DNA from: Rhizomicrobium electricum
GTDB taxonomy: Bacteria > Pseudomonadota > Alphaproteobacteria > Micropepsales > Micropepsaceae
Assembly: GCF_011762045.1 (NCBI RefSeq)
Contig: NZ_JAASQS010000006.1
Location: 1 to 64,000 of the forward strand
Direction: 5' to 3'
DNA: 64,000 nt
Part shown: positions 24,420-33,900 of the stretch, in pieces
Numbering within the stretch: the stretch's first letter is position 1
Layout of the letters: each line of letters begins with the position of its first letter
Program-made: the position numbers and the translations under genes
The notes under the pieces: generated by a model
Told to the model about the DNA's origin: nothing
The model's input: the letters and a program-made list of their open reading frames with translations, nothing else
Databases searched by the model: none

Positions 24420-24731
24420 ATGACTGTTTCGAAATTTGGTTTGACGGCGATCGTGTTTGCGGCGGTGGTGACGGCGCCCGTGTGCGCAGGCGATCTTACC
24501 GAAGTGTTTCATAGCTGCGTGGCGAAGTTCGCCCGCTCGACTCAGGACGCGACCGTGACGCTGGAATGCACGGCGGCAGACGGCAAGGTCAGCGGCTGCA
24601 AGGTCCTCAACGCCCCGACGCCGAGCAACGGCTTCGACAAGGCCGCGTTGTGCGTCGCCGATGCGCTGCCGATCGGCGGCAAGACCGGCACGATCTCGTT
24701 CCCGATCAAGTTCGAGAAAAACCACTTCTGA
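24420..24731 (+). CDS. Small secreted TonB-C-terminal-domain-like protein
   Basis: 103 residues from ATG 24420 (ATG 24408 is also possible). A signal peptide covers about 1-21 (LTAIVFAAVVTAPVCA). The rest resembles the TonB C-terminal (TonB_C) fold: VTLECTAADGKVSGCKVLNAPTPSNGFDKAALCVADALPIG and a last strand KTGTISFPIKF. It has a cysteine in each strand pair (VFHSC, LEC, GC, LC), so probably disulfides. It has no proline-rich spacer or membrane anchor, so it is not a working TonB; function unknown. It lies tail to tail with the histidine phosphatase gene, only 2 bases apart. Confidence 0.6.
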   Translation: MTVSKFGLTAIVFAAVVTAPVCAGDLTEVFHSCVAKFARSTQDATVTLECTAADGKVSGCKVLNAPTPSNGFDKAALCVADALPIGGKTGTISFPIKFEKNHF

Positions 24732-24733
24732 GA

Positions 24734-25321
24734 TCAACGCACCCGAAGCGGCACGTTCAGTCCGGCGATGGACGGCGTGCCGTCGGGGGCAAGCGCCAGA
24801 ACCAGTGCGCATTTCAAATCGAGTTCGGCCGGCATCGGCGCCGACATGTCCCAGCCGGTGGCGAGCACATAGGCGGCACGCAACACGCCCATATGGGAGA
24901 CGGCGATGACGTCGTCGCCCTTCGCCGCCACATCGGCGAAGAAGCCGGCAAGGCGCGCCTGCAATTCGGCGGTGGATTCGCCGCTGGGCGGACGGAAGGC
25001 CAAACCGCGGCCGGAGCGCTCGAACGCATCGGCGCCATCGCGCGCCAGCATTTCGGCACGGGTCAAACCTTCCCAATCGCCCCAATTCTGTTCGGCCAGA
25101 CGCGGATCGAGATGGAGGTTCTTCAATCCCAGACATGCCGCCGTCTGGCGCGCGCGCAATTTGGGACTGCAATAGACCACCGCATTTTCGAATCCGGCGG
25201 GCGGCAAGAGCGCGCTCATCTTGGCTTTGCCCGCTGCGGAGAGCGGCGTGTCGACGGTGCCTTGCACGCGCCCTTCGGCGTTCCAATCGGTGGGACCGTG
25301 ACGAAGCAAAGCTAGTTTCAT
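24734..25321 (-). CDS. Histidine phosphatase family protein
   Basis: 195 residues of the phosphoglycerate mutase / histidine phosphatase superfamily. The catalytic motif is LLRHGPTDWN with R7, H8, G9; the second histidine lies in AVSHMGVLRA near residue 145 and an E in EQNWGDWEGLT. Members include alpha-ribazole phosphatase (CobC), but the neighbours here (xthA, tsaD) give no cobalamin context. Substrate unassigned. Its ATG overlaps the xthA stop by 4 bases (ATGA), so the two are coupled. Confidence 0.88.
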   Translation of the reverse strand: MKLALLRHGPTDWNAEGRVQGTVDTPLSAAGKAKMSALLPPAGFENAVVYCSPKLRARQTAACLGLKNLHLDPRLAEQNWGDWEGLTRAEMLARDGADAFERSGRGLAFRPPSGESTAELQARLAGFFADVAAKGDDVIAVSHMGVLRAAYVLATGWDMSAPMPAELDLKCALVLALAPDGTPSIAGLNVPLRVR

Positions 25322-26115
25322 GGGAAGTCAATCTCCGCGATCACCGGCACGTGGTCGGAGCATTTCTCCCAGCCGCGCATCTTCTTGACGATCTGCTGGC
25401 TCCTGATCTGGCCGCGCAAAGCCGGACTGACCCAGATGTGATCGAGGCGGCGGCCGCGATCCGAGGCTTCCCAGTCGGCGGCACGATAGCTCCACCACGA
25501 ATAGATCTTCTTGTCCGGCGGCACCAAAGTGCGGGTGACGTCGGCCCAGTCGTAGGCGGCATACGCGGCAGCGAGCAGCTTGGTCTCGACCGGCGTGTGG
25601 CTGACGACGCGCAGCATCTGCTTGTGACTCCAGACGTCGTTCTCGAGCGGGGCGACGTTGAGATCGCCGAGCAGAACCACCGGCGCCACCTTGCCGTCCT
25701 TGCGCTTCTTGAACTCTTTTTCGAGACGGGCGAGGAAATCGAGCTTGTGATCGAATTTGGGATTGAGCGCCGGATCGGGAATGTCGCCGCCGGCCGGCAC
25801 ATAGAAATCGTTCAGCTCCAGCCCGTTCTCGAACAGCACCCGCAAATGCCGGCAATGACTCTCGCGGCAGAAGGCGTCGATCTTGAAGTCCTTGATCGGC
25901 AGACGCGAGACGACGGCGACGCCGTGATTGGCTTTCTGGCCGCTCACCGCCTGATGCACATAACCGGCCTTGGCGAAACCTTTGGCGGGAAACTGATCGT
26001 TGGTGCACTTGATTTCCTGCAGCGCCAGCACGTCGGGCGCGTGCTCGCGCAAGAAGCGCAGAGCCAGCGGCTCACGCAAACGCACCGAGTTGATGTTCCA
26101 GGTGGCGATCTTCAT
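25318..26115 (-). CDS. xthA: Exodeoxyribonuclease III / AP endonuclease
   Basis: 265 residues of the exonuclease-endonuclease-phosphatase superfamily, repairing abasic sites. Motifs: [14 protein letters not shown] at the start, [14 protein letters not shown] (metal-binding E), GDLNVAP, and the C-terminal [10 protein letters not shown] with the catalytic histidine. An 'AP-endonuclease' reading of family context fits. The start is ATG 26115, which overlaps the tsaD stop (ATGA). The frame is open to 26232, but that part lies inside tsaD. Confidence 0.95.
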   Translation of the reverse strand: MKIATWNINSVRLREPLALRFLREHAPDVLALQEIKCTNDQFPAKGFAKAGYVHQAVSGQKANHGVAVVSRLPIKDFKIDAFCRESHCRHLRVLFENGLELNDFYVPAGGDIPDPALNPKFDHKLDFLARLEKEFKKRKDGKVAPVVLLGDLNVAPLENDVWSHKQMLRVVSHTPVETKLLAAAYAAYDWADVTRTLVPPDKKIYSWWSYRAADWEASDRGRRLDHIWVSPALRGQIRSQQIVKKMRGWEKCSDHVPVIAEIDFP

Positions 26116-27152
26116 GGCATCTCGTGGGATAGCGGCCAGCGGGCGCGGGCGGGGGCGTCGAGCGGATCGAAGCGGCCCAGCGCGGCATTCTCGATGCCTG
26201 CCCAGGCGATCATCGCGGCATTGTCGGTGCAAAGTTTGACCGGCGGCACGGCGAAGCCGAAGCCCTCCTGACCGGCGAGATCGGCAAGAGCCGCGCGGAT
26301 GGCGCCATTGGCAGCGACACCGCCGCCGACCACAAAAGCCGGCTCGGCCGTCTCCGGAAAATCGCGGCGGAACATCGCCATCGCCGCGGCTGAGCGATCG
26401 ATCAAAATATCGATCACGGCGGCCTGGAACGAGGCGGCGACATCGACGGTCTCGACCGCGTTGTTCTGGATCAACTGACGCACGGCCGTCTTAAGACCCG
26501 AGAAGGAAAAATCGGCGCCTTCGCGCCCGCGCATCGGCCGCGGCAAGGCATAGCGGGCGGGATTGCCCTCGCGGGCCAGAATCTCAATCCGCGGACCGCC
26601 GGGATAAGGCAGATTGAGCAGCTTGGCGGTCTTGTCGAAGGCCTCGCCGGCCGCATCGTCGATGGTGGTGCCGTAAAGCCGGAAACGGCCTGGTCCTTCG
26701 ACGCCGAGCAGCTGGCAGTGACCGCCGGACACCAGCAGCAACAGATAGGGAAACGCCACGCCGGTGGCGAGACGCGCGGAAAAACCGTGTCCTTCGAGAT
26801 GGTTGACGGCGACCAGCGGCTTTCCGGCGGCGACCGCCAAAGCCTTGCCGGTGAGCAGGCCGACCATCACGCCGCCTATCAGGCCGGGACCGGCCGTCGC
26901 CGCGACGGCATCAATCTGCGCCAGCGTCAGCTTGGCCTCGTCCAGCGCCCGCGCGACGATCCCGTCGATCAATTCCACATGCGCGCGCGCGGCAATCTCC
27001 GGCACCACGCCGCCGAAAGGGCGGTGCTCCTCAAGCTGGCTGAACACCACATCCGACAGGATTTCGCCGGGGCCGGGCGGAAACCCGCGTACCACCGCCG
27101 CTGCGGTCTCGTCGCAGCTCGTTTCCAGGCCCAGGACGGTTAGGGTGCGCAC
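26112..27152 (-). CDS. tsaD: tRNA threonylcarbamoyladenosine transferase TsaD
   Basis: 346 residues of the ASKHA fold. Works with TsaB, TsaE and TsaC to make t6A37 in ANN-decoding tRNAs. Motifs: [14 protein letters not shown] at the N-terminus, [11 protein letters not shown], the metal-binding [16 protein letters not shown] and [14 protein letters not shown]. tsaB is also in this window (35647-36285). It is divergent from hemC with 47 bases between the starts, an arrangement common in alphaproteobacteria. It leads an operon with xthA and the histidine phosphatase. Confidence 0.97.
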   Translation of the reverse strand: MRTLTVLGLETSCDETAAAVVRGFPPGPGEILSDVVFSQLEEHRPFGGVVPEIAARAHVELIDGIVARALDEAKLTLAQIDAVAATAGPGLIGGVMVGLLTGKALAVAAGKPLVAVNHLEGHGFSARLATGVAFPYLLLLVSGGHCQLLGVEGPGRFRLYGTTIDDAAGEAFDKTAKLLNLPYPGGPRIEILAREGNPARYALPRPMRGREGADFSFSGLKTAVRQLIQNNAVETVDVAASFQAAVIDILIDRSAAAMAMFRRDFPETAEPAFVVGGGVAANGAIRAALADLAGQEGFGFAVPPVKLCTDNAAMIAWAGIENAALGRFDPLDAPARARWPLSHEMP

Positions 27153-27199
27153 GCGAAAACCTGTTCACATTCCAAAAAAGGCTGTAATCGAAAAAGCCC

Positions 27200-28123
27200 A
27201 TGGCGGAAAGCGCTCTTCGCATCGGAACCCGAGGATCCCGGCTGGCCACAGCCCAGGCCGACATGGTCGCCCATGTGCTCGCGGCGGCCGGTATCCCTTG
27301 CGAAACCGTCCTCATCAAGACCACCGGCGACCGTATTCAGGACCGCCCACTGGCCGATGCCGGCGGCAAGGGCCTGTTCACCAAGGAGCTGGAGGAAGCC
27401 CTTCTCGACGGACGCATCGACCTCGCCGTCCACTCGATGAAGGACGTGCCGGTGGCGCTGCCGCCCGGCCTCACGCTGGCGGCCATTCTCGAACGCGAGC
27501 ATCCCGCCGACGTGTTCATTTCGCCGGCGGCGCCGTCGCTGAAAGCGCTTTCCAAGGGCGCGCGCGTCGGTACCAGCTCGGTGCGGCGGGCGGCGCAGCT
27601 GAGGCGCGCCCGGCCGGACCTCGTTCCCGTCCTGCTGCGCGGCAATGTCGACACCAGGCTCAAGAAACTCGCCGAGGGCGGCATGGAGGCGATCCTGCTG
27701 GCCTTGGCGGGGCTCAAGCGCCTGGGGCTCGAGCGGCACGTGACGGAAATTCTGTCTACGGACGAATGGCTGCCGTCGCTGGCACAAGGCGCCGTCGGCA
27801 TCGAGATCCGCGACGGCGATGCGCGCGTGGCCGAAGCCGTGGCGCCGCTCGATCACGAACCGACCGCAGTCGCGCTTTCGTGCGAGCGGGCGTTCCAGGC
27901 CGCGCTCGACGGATCGTGCAAAACCCCGATCGCGGGACTGGCCACGTTCGACGGCACCCATTTGTCGTTCAGAGGAGAAGTGCTGGCGCCCGACGGCAGC
28001 GACTTCGTTGCGACCGCATTCGCGGACCGTCACATCAGATGCGGGAAAACGGATGCAGTGCGCGTTGGACGGGAAGAGGGGATCAAACTGAAACCTCTGG
28101 CGGCCCGCTGGCTCGCCAGTTGA
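27200..28123 (+). CDS. hemC: Hydroxymethylbilane synthase (porphobilinogen deaminase)
   Basis: 307 residues, condenses four porphobilinogen molecules in tetrapyrrole synthesis. Motifs: LRIGTRGSRLATAQA, KTTGDRIQDRPL, GKGLFTKELEEALL, DLAVHSMKDVP, and the dipyrromethane-cofactor cysteine C240 in DGSCKTPIAG. In most alphaproteobacteria hemC is followed by hemD and a mitofilin-like gene. Here hemD is absent and the gene is convergent with an XRE regulator 16 bases away. Confidence 0.96.
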   Translation: MAESALRIGTRGSRLATAQADMVAHVLAAAGIPCETVLIKTTGDRIQDRPLADAGGKGLFTKELEEALLDGRIDLAVHSMKDVPVALPPGLTLAAILEREHPADVFISPAAPSLKALSKGARVGTSSVRRAAQLRRARPDLVPVLLRGNVDTRLKKLAEGGMEAILLALAGLKRLGLERHVTEILSTDEWLPSLAQGAVGIEIRDGDARVAEAVAPLDHEPTAVALSCERAFQAALDGSCKTPIAGLATFDGTHLSFRGEVLAPDGSDFVATAFADRHIRCGKTDAVRVGREEGIKLKPLAARWLAS

Positions 28124-28139
28124 CGATCGGAAAACTGCG

Positions 28140-28604
28140 CTATTGCGCGTTTTCCGTGCTGTCTTCGGCCAGGCTCTTGACCAGATCGAGCACGCGCTTA
28201 CGCACCTTGGGATCCTTGATGCGCATGTACGCAAGCGAGAGCTGCAGACCGTCGCCGCTCGAAACGAATTCGAGCACGGGCTGAGAATCGCGTTCGGCGA
28301 ATCCCGGTGCGCTGGCGAGCTGTTCGGTCACGCTCTCGTAGAAGTACTGGATCGGAACGCCAAGAATGCGCGCGATCTCGAAAAGACGGCCCGCACCGAT
28401 GCGGTTCACGCCTTTCTCGTACTTCTGTACCTGCTGGAACGTCAGGCCGAGCAACTCGCCCAGCCTTTCCTGACTCATACCGATCATCATGCGACGCAGG
28501 CGGAGTCTATTACCCACTTGGCCGTCGATCGGATTGGCTTGTTTTTTTGGCAAGGTCTTCGACTTGAGGGTTGGAGATGAACTTCTATGTGCCGGGTAGC
28601 ACAT
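28140..28604 (-). CDS. XRE-family HTH regulator (PraR/PhrR type)
   Basis: Up to 154 residues. The helix-turn-helix reads MSQERLGELLGLTFQQVQKY EKGVNRIGAGRLFEIARILG, the signature of the alphaproteobacterial PhrR/PraR group that lies next to lnt. The C-terminal helix ends in a basic LVKSLAEDS tail. The N-terminus is uncertain: homologues begin close to KKQANPIDGQVGNRLRLRRM, and the extra MCYPAHRSSSPTLKSKTLP may not be translated; TTG at the L-P-K-K position is a candidate. Function in this organism is unknown. In rhizobia PraR represses quorum-sensing and biofilm genes. Confidence 0.85.
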   Translation of the reverse strand: MCYPAHRSSSPTLKSKTLPKKQANPIDGQVGNRLRLRRMMIGMSQERLGELLGLTFQQVQKYEKGVNRIGAGRLFEIARILGVPIQYFYESVTEQLASAPGFAERDSQPVLEFVSSGDGLQLSLAYMRIKDPKVRKRVLDLVKSLAEDSTENAQ

Positions 28605-28640
28605 CCGGAAGACGAATTCACTGCCCGACGCAGCGACGCA

Positions 28641-30194
28641 TCATTTTCCCTTGGAAAAAAGCCAAGTCAAAGCGACGTTTGCGCATACCAGCAGCACGAA
28701 CCACAGGTCGCCGAAACGCGAATAGGGCGTGGGCGCAATTGCTGCGGGAAGCGGACCGTCGACAGTGCCCGTTTGGTTCAGTCCAAGCCGATGAGTGATT
28801 CGCCCGAAGGGATCAATAATGGCGGAAATGCCTGTGTTCGCCGCGCGCGCCACCGGCAGGCCTTCTTCGATCGCGCGCACACGTGCGACCAAAAGATGCT
28901 GCTGCGGTCCAGCCCAAGGCCCGAACCAGGAATCGTCGGTGATATTCACAAACCAATCCGGGCGCGTCGCACCCACAACTTCACCGGGAAACAAAATCTC
29001 GTAGCATATCAATGGTGTCAACGTGCCGGCGCCCGGCACCGCATAGGCCTTCGGCCCATCGCCCGGCGTGAAGCTGCCGTCGATTCCGGTCAGTTTGGTA
29101 AGGCCGAGGCTGTTCAGCGTTTCTTCGTAGGGTAGATACTCGCCGAACGGCACCAGATGGTACTTGTCGTAAGTCGCAATCGCTTTGCCGTCCCGGCCGA
29201 ACACGAACAGGCTGTTGAAGTAGCGGTATTTGTCCGCAGACAGATAGTCGACGCGAACGGCACCGGTGATGAGACCTTGGCGTCCCACGGTCAGCGCAGC
29301 GATCTGCTCGAGCGCCAGCGGCTGTTCATCCAATCCGGCAAACGGCGGCGCCGCTTCCGGCCAGACGATGAGCGTCGGATCGCCGGGCGCGCGGGACAGT
29401 TCGATCAACCGGCGCCAGTTCCGCGCTTTGTAGCGGCGCAGATACTTTTCCGCCTGGGGTACATTGGGCTGCACCAGCCGCAAATTCACGCCCGGCACCG
29501 TCTGCGCCGCCGTCTCCAGCCGCACCGCACCGCCGACAAAGAACACGGCGAACACGCCGGCGAGCGCGGCAGCGATCTTCCAGCGCGGCGGCGGCGCAAA
29601 AAGATCGGCCAGCGCGGCGCCGAACAGCACCGTCAGCAGCGACAGGCCATAAGCACCGAACACCGCTGCCGACTGCAACACGCCGAGCGAAGCGCCCCAG
29701 CCGTATGCCGGGATATTCCAAGGAAAACCCGTAAAAATGTGGCCGCGCAGCCATTCGAAGACGCCATAGCTGAGCGCGAACGCGAACAGCCGGCCGCGGC
29801 CGCGCCAGAAACGGGCTGCCAGCGCGCCGGCGCAGAGCTGAAACAGCGCCAGCGCCGCGAAGAAAACGAAGACGAACGGAATCTGCCAGGCGTGGGCGAC
29901 CGGATCGACCATGAAGGCATAGGCGATCCAGTGCATGCCGAGCGCGTACTGGCCGAAACCGAAGGCCCAGGTGACCGCCGCGCCGGTGCGGATGCGCCGC
30001 GCCGGTTCGGCGCCATCGATCATCAGAACGACGGCGGCAAAGCCGAGCAGCAACGCGGGAAAGACATTGAACGGCGCAAAACCCAAGGCCGAGACCAGGC
30101 CGGCCGCGAAGGCAAAACCGAGCCGGCGCCAGCCGTTCAGACCGCGCACGAAATCACCGGCCGCGGCCAGTGCTGGCGTCAAGCGTTCAAGCAT
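28641..30194 (-). CDS. lnt: Apolipoprotein N-acyltransferase
   Basis: 517 residues, the final step of lipoprotein acylation in the inner membrane. Six to seven N-terminal membrane segments (about 25-225) precede a nitrilase-type domain with the catalytic triad E280 (WPEAAPPF), K344 (YDKYHLVPFGEY) and C397 (ICYEILFP). FSRFGDLWF and a last membrane segment close the protein. It overlaps the corC start region by 8 bases in the same run, in the order corC-lnt conserved in alphaproteobacteria. Confidence 0.96.
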   Translation of the reverse strand: MLERLTPALAAAGDFVRGLNGWRRLGFAFAAGLVSALGFAPFNVFPALLLGFAAVVLMIDGAEPARRIRTGAAVTWAFGFGQYALGMHWIAYAFMVDPVAHAWQIPFVFVFFAALALFQLCAGALAARFWRGRGRLFAFALSYGVFEWLRGHIFTGFPWNIPAYGWGASLGVLQSAAVFGAYGLSLLTVLFGAALADLFAPPPRWKIAAALAGVFAVFFVGGAVRLETAAQTVPGVNLRLVQPNVPQAEKYLRRYKARNWRRLIELSRAPGDPTLIVWPEAAPPFAGLDEQPLALEQIAALTVGRQGLITGAVRVDYLSADKYRYFNSLFVFGRDGKAIATYDKYHLVPFGEYLPYEETLNSLGLTKLTGIDGSFTPGDGPKAYAVPGAGTLTPLICYEILFPGEVVGATRPDWFVNITDDSWFGPWAGPQQHLLVARVRAIEEGLPVARAANTGISAIIDPFGRITHRLGLNQTGTVDGPLPAAIAPTPYSRFGDLWFVLLVCANVALTWLFSKGK

Positions 30195-31083
30195 GCGCGG
30201 GCGATCTTTCTTTGGGCGGACGGATCAACAGGCGTTTGACGCGGCGCGGATCGGCTTCGAGCACTTCGAACTCGACGCCGTCGGGATGAGCGACGATCTC
30301 GCCGCGTTGCGGCACCCGGCCGATCAGCGACACCACCAGCCCGCCGAGCGTGTCGATATCGCTGTCTTCGTCGCGCGGAAATTCGATGCCGGTCTCGGTC
30401 TTGAAATCCTCGAGATCGATGCGCGCGTCGGCGACGAACCCGCCCGACGGCAACTGACGGGCGCCCGGCTGTTCTTCGTCATGCTCGTCGGCAATGTCGC
30501 CGACGATTTCCTCGATCACATCCTCGATCGAGACGAGGCCGTCGGTGCCGCCGTATTCGTCGATCACCAGCGCGAGATGAATGTGGGTCGTCTGCATCTT
30601 CAGAAGCAGATCGAGCACCGGCATCGACGGCGGCGCGAACAGGATGTCGTGCTTGATCGCCGAGATCGGCGCTTCGCGCAGGGTAAAACCGCTCTCGGTG
30701 GTCTCCATCTGCTGCAGGACGCTCTTCAGGTGGACGAAGCCGACCGGATCGTCGAGGGTTTCGCGATAGACCACCAGACGCGAATGCTGCGCTTCGCGGA
30801 ACTGCATGATCAGCTCGGCGAGCGGCGTCGATTCCTCCACCGCCACGATGTCGGCGCGCGGCACCATCACGTCCTTGACCCGGAGCTCGCCGAACTTGAG
30901 CAGATTGGCGAGCATGATGCGTTCCTGATCCGACAAACCAGGGCTCTGCCGGTCGGCCTCTTCGATGGCTTCTTCCAGGGTCTCGCGCATCGTCGCCGCC
31001 GCATCGTCGCCGCGCAGCAGATGGGCCAGCCGCTTGAGCAGCGAAGGCGATTTGTCGTCGTCGGTGTCGGCCGCGCTGGTCAT
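30187..31083 (-). CDS. corC: CBS-domain CorC/TlyC family protein
   Basis: 298 residues. A charged N-terminus is followed by two CBS domains (about 65-190; VKDVMVPRADIVAVEE and VVYRETLDDPVGFVHLKS) and the CorC/HlyC domain (IEFPRDEDSDIDTLGGLVVSLIGRVPQRGE). It lacks the DUF21 membrane domain, as in alphaproteobacterial CorC. Known members help magnesium and cobalt efflux or envelope integrity. It is coupled to ybeY by a 4-base overlap. Confidence 0.9.
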   Translation of the reverse strand: MTSAADTDDDKSPSLLKRLAHLLRGDDAAATMRETLEEAIEEADRQSPGLSDQERIMLANLLKFGELRVKDVMVPRADIVAVEESTPLAELIMQFREAQHSRLVVYRETLDDPVGFVHLKSVLQQMETTESGFTLREAPISAIKHDILFAPPSMPVLDLLLKMQTTHIHLALVIDEYGGTDGLVSIEDVIEEIVGDIADEHDEEQPGARQLPSGGFVADARIDLEDFKTETGIEFPRDEDSDIDTLGGLVVSLIGRVPQRGEIVAHPDGVEFEVLEADPRRVKRLLIRPPKERSPAHA

Positions 31084-31526
31084 CGGGTCTCGTAGGGATC
31101 GGCTATGCCGAGGGTTGCGAGGATACGCGTCTCCATCGGCTCCATCACCTTGGCTTGGCGCGCCGTGACGTGATCGTAACCGACGAGATGCAATACGCCA
31201 TGGACGGCAAGGTGGGTGGCGTGATCGAGCAGCGTCTTGCCTTCGGCCTTGGCTTCCTTGGCGGTCACGCCATAGGCCATGGCGATATCGCCGAGATAAT
31301 CGTTCCCGCCGGAGGGGAACGACAACACGTTGGTCGGCTTGTCCTTGCTGCGAAAATCGCGGTTGAGCGCCTGGACCCGCTTGTCGGTGGTCAAAAGCAC
31401 GGTCAGATCGGCCGCCTCATCGGCCCCGGCTTCGGCGAGCGCGGCGCGGACGGCTTTCTTCAGGCGGGCGGAAAGACTGCGCGTCCTGCGCCAGCGTCCA
31501 TCTTCGATTTCGAGCGTAAGGCTCAA
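31080..31526 (-). CDS. ybeY: Endoribonuclease YbeY
   Basis: 148 residues, single-strand RNase needed for 16S rRNA 3' end processing and ribosome quality control. The zinc motif HGVLHLVGYDH supplies H109, H113 and H119, and the conserved RDFRSKDKPTNVLSFP segment precedes it. It overlaps phoH by 4 bases and corC by 4 bases, a conserved phoH-ybeY-corC-lnt order. Confidence 0.95.
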   Translation of the reverse strand: MSLTLEIEDGRWRRTRSLSARLKKAVRAALAEAGADEAADLTVLLTTDKRVQALNRDFRSKDKPTNVLSFPSGGNDYLGDIAMAYGVTAKEAKAEGKTLLDHATHLAVHGVLHLVGYDHVTARQAKVMEPMETRILATLGIADPYETR

Positions 31527-32506
31527 TCGCGGTTCTTGCGCGGTTTGACGCGCTCCTCTTCGGCGGCATTATAGGCGGCGACGATGCGCGTGACGAGAGC
31601 GTGCCGGACCACGTCATGCTCGGAAAACCGGGCCACGCCCGCCCCTTCGATGCCGCCCAGGATGTCGAGCGCCTGGATCAGGCCTTCGGCGCGGCCGCCC
31701 GGCAGGTCGCTTTGCGACGGATCGCCGGTCACCACCATGCGCGATTCCTCGCCCAAACGGGTGAGAAACATCTTCATTTGCATCGGCGTGGTGTTCTGGG
31801 CTTCGTCGAGAATGACGAAGGCGCGCGTCAGGGTGCGTCCGCGCATGAACGCGAGCGGCGCCACTTCGATCACGCCCTGCTCCATCAGCTTCAGACACGG
31901 CTCGCCGATGACGTCGAACAACGCGTCATAGAGCGGGCGCAGATAGGGATCGATCTTTTCCTTGAGATCGCCGGGCAGAAAGCCGAGCCGCTCGCCCGCT
32001 TCGAGGGCCGGACGCGACAGGATCAGCCGCTCCACCTGCCGCTTGTGCAACAGATAGGCGCCGAACGCGGCGGCGAGATAGGTCTTGCCGGTGCCGGCCG
32101 GGCCGACGCCGAACACCAAAGGATGGGTGCGCATCAGATCGAGATAGGCAAGCTGCGCTTCGGAGCGCGCCCGCAAGGTACGCCCAGTCCAGGTGGCGAT
32201 GGTGGGCGAGCCGCTCTGGCCCGACACGACCCGGTCGTGATCGGCGCTGAAGCGGATCTCGGCATCGATTTCCGCCGCGCCGACGGCTTCACCGCCCTCC
32301 AGCCGGGCATACAGCGCCCGCAGCACATGAGCGGCCTTATCGCGGGCATCGCCTTCGATCGCGACGATATTGCCGCGCTGGCCGATCTTCACCGCCAGTT
32401 TGTGTTCGAGGCGGACGAAATGCTTCTGATGCGGACCCGACAATTCCAGCAGCAGTGCGTTGTCGGGGAATTCCAAGGTGACCTTGGACAGTTTTTTTGC
32501 GCTCAA
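31523..32506 (-). CDS. phoH: PhoH-like phosphate-starvation ATPase
   Basis: 327 residues. The Walker A is [10 protein letters not shown] at 133-142 and the Walker B-like ILDEAQN follows; [13 protein letters not shown] is the sensor region. Known for the PhoH family, function uncertain beyond RNA/ATP binding. The start is TTG 32506, whose TTGA overlaps the miaB stop; the frame is open to 32713 but the extra residues ([16 protein letters not shown]...) are antisense-like arginine-rich sequence inside miaB. It is the third gene of the miaB-phoH-ybeY-corC-lnt operon. Confidence 0.94.
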   Translation of the reverse strand: MSAKKLSKVTLEFPDNALLLELSGPHQKHFVRLEHKLAVKIGQRGNIVAIEGDARDKAAHVLRALYARLEGGEAVGAAEIDAEIRFSADHDRVVSGQSGSPTIATWTGRTLRARSEAQLAYLDLMRTHPLVFGVGPAGTGKTYLAAAFGAYLLHKRQVERLILSRPALEAGERLGFLPGDLKEKIDPYLRPLYDALFDVIGEPCLKLMEQGVIEVAPLAFMRGRTLTRAFVILDEAQNTTPMQMKMFLTRLGEESRMVVTGDPSQSDLPGGRAEGLIQALDILGGIEGAGVARFSEHDVVRHALVTRIVAAYNAAEEERVKPRKNRD

Positions 32507-33858
32507 TGGGCCAATGCCTTTTCGCGAGAAGAGACGAGCACGCCTTTCAGGCTGTTGGAGAGCACGGCCTCGATCCGCACATCGACGATCGAACCGATCA
32601 ACGACAAGGCGTCTTCGACATGAACGGGTTGCAGATAGGGCGAACGGCCGACCGCCTGCCCCGCTTTGCGCCCCGGATTCTCGAACAGCACCGGGAAGGT
32701 ACGCCCTGCGCACGACGCGTTGAACGCCTTCTGCTGCGCCGTCAGCAACGCCTGCAATTCGGCGAGACGGGCTTCCTTGACCTCCTCGGGCACCTGGCGC
32801 GCGATGGCGGCGGCGGGCGTGCCGGGACGGGGGCTGTATTTGAACGAATAGGCCTGGGCGTATTCGACCTGCTTCACCAGATCGAGCGTGGCCTTGAAAT
32901 CGGCGTCGGTTTCGCCGGGAAAGCCGACGATGAAATCACCCGACAGCGCGATATCGGGACGGGCGGCGCGGATGCGGTCCACCAGCTTCAGATAATCGGC
33001 GGCGGTATGGCCCCGGTTCATCGCGGCGAGGATCGTGTCGGACCCGGCCTGCACCGGCAGATGCAGATACGGCATCAACTGCGGGATATCGCGATGGGCG
33101 GCGATCAAGTCCTCGCTCATGTCGCGCGGATGCGACGTGACGAAGCGCAAGCGCTGCAGGCGATCGATCTTCGCCAAGGCTTCGATCAATTTTGCCAGCG
33201 ACCAAGCATTGCCGTCGGGACCGGTGCCGCAATAGGCGTTGACGTTCTGCCCGAGCAGCGTGATTTCGCGCACACCGCTGTCGGCGAGACCTTTCGCTTC
33301 GGCGAGGATCTGCGCCACCGGGCGCGAGAATTCGGCGCCGCGGGTATAGGGTACGACGCAGAACGTACAAAACTTGTCGCAGCCTTCCTGCACCGTGAGA
33401 AAAGCGGTGGTCGCACCGTGCGCGGCCGGCGCCGGCAGGGTGTCGAATTTGTCCTCGGCCGGGAATTCGGTTTCGAGGGCGTGACCGGTGCCGCGACTGA
33501 TCTTGGCGATCATCTCGGGCAGGCGCTGATAGGATTGCGGCCCGACCACGATATCGACCGCCGGCTGGCGGGCGATGATCTCTTTGCCTTCGGCCTGGGC
33601 GACGCAGCCCGCCACGGCGATCACCATGCGGCCGCCATCCTTGGCGCGCGCCTCTTTCAGCCGCTTCAGCTTGCCCAGCTCGGAATAGACCTTCTCGGCG
33701 GCTTTCTCGCGGATGTGGCAGGTGTTGAGGATCACCATGTCGGCGTCGGCGGCCGTTTCGGTGGCGGTAAAGCCCAGCGGCGCCAGCAAATCCGCCATGC
33801 GGGCGGAGTCGTAGACGTTCATCTGGCAACCGTAGGTCTTGATGAAAAGCCGCTTCAT
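32503..33858 (-). CDS. miaB: tRNA 2-methylthio-N6-isopentenyladenosine synthase
   Basis: 451 residues. The N-terminal MTTase domain has C11, C47 and C84 for the second cluster (TYGCQMN, NTCHIRE, AGCVAQ). The radical-SAM cluster motif is CDKFCTFC at C160, C164 and C167, followed by GEFSR-type and NAYCG motifs. A TRAM domain closes the C-terminus (about 380-451). It methylthiolates A37 of tRNAs. The stop overlaps the phoH start (TTGA). Downstream of plsC by 42 bases. Confidence 0.97.
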   Translation of the reverse strand: MKRLFIKTYGCQMNVYDSARMADLLAPLGFTATETAADADMVILNTCHIREKAAEKVYSELGKLKRLKEARAKDGGRMVIAVAGCVAQAEGKEIIARQPAVDIVVGPQSYQRLPEMIAKISRGTGHALETEFPAEDKFDTLPAPAAHGATTAFLTVQEGCDKFCTFCVVPYTRGAEFSRPVAQILAEAKGLADSGVREITLLGQNVNAYCGTGPDGNAWSLAKLIEALAKIDRLQRLRFVTSHPRDMSEDLIAAHRDIPQLMPYLHLPVQAGSDTILAAMNRGHTAADYLKLVDRIRAARPDIALSGDFIVGFPGETDADFKATLDLVKQVEYAQAYSFKYSPRPGTPAAAIARQVPEEVKEARLAELQALLTAQQKAFNASCAGRTFPVLFENPGRKAGQAVGRSPYLQPVHVEDALSLIGSIVDVRIEAVLSNSLKGVLVSSREKALAH

Positions 33859-33900
33859 GGGCCGGTTATGTTCGATGCCTCGCCGGAAAACAAGGAACGG

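Noticed and set aside
26116..26232. Upstream extension of xthA
   Set aside because: Lies inside tsaD and precedes the typical MKIATWNIN start of the family.
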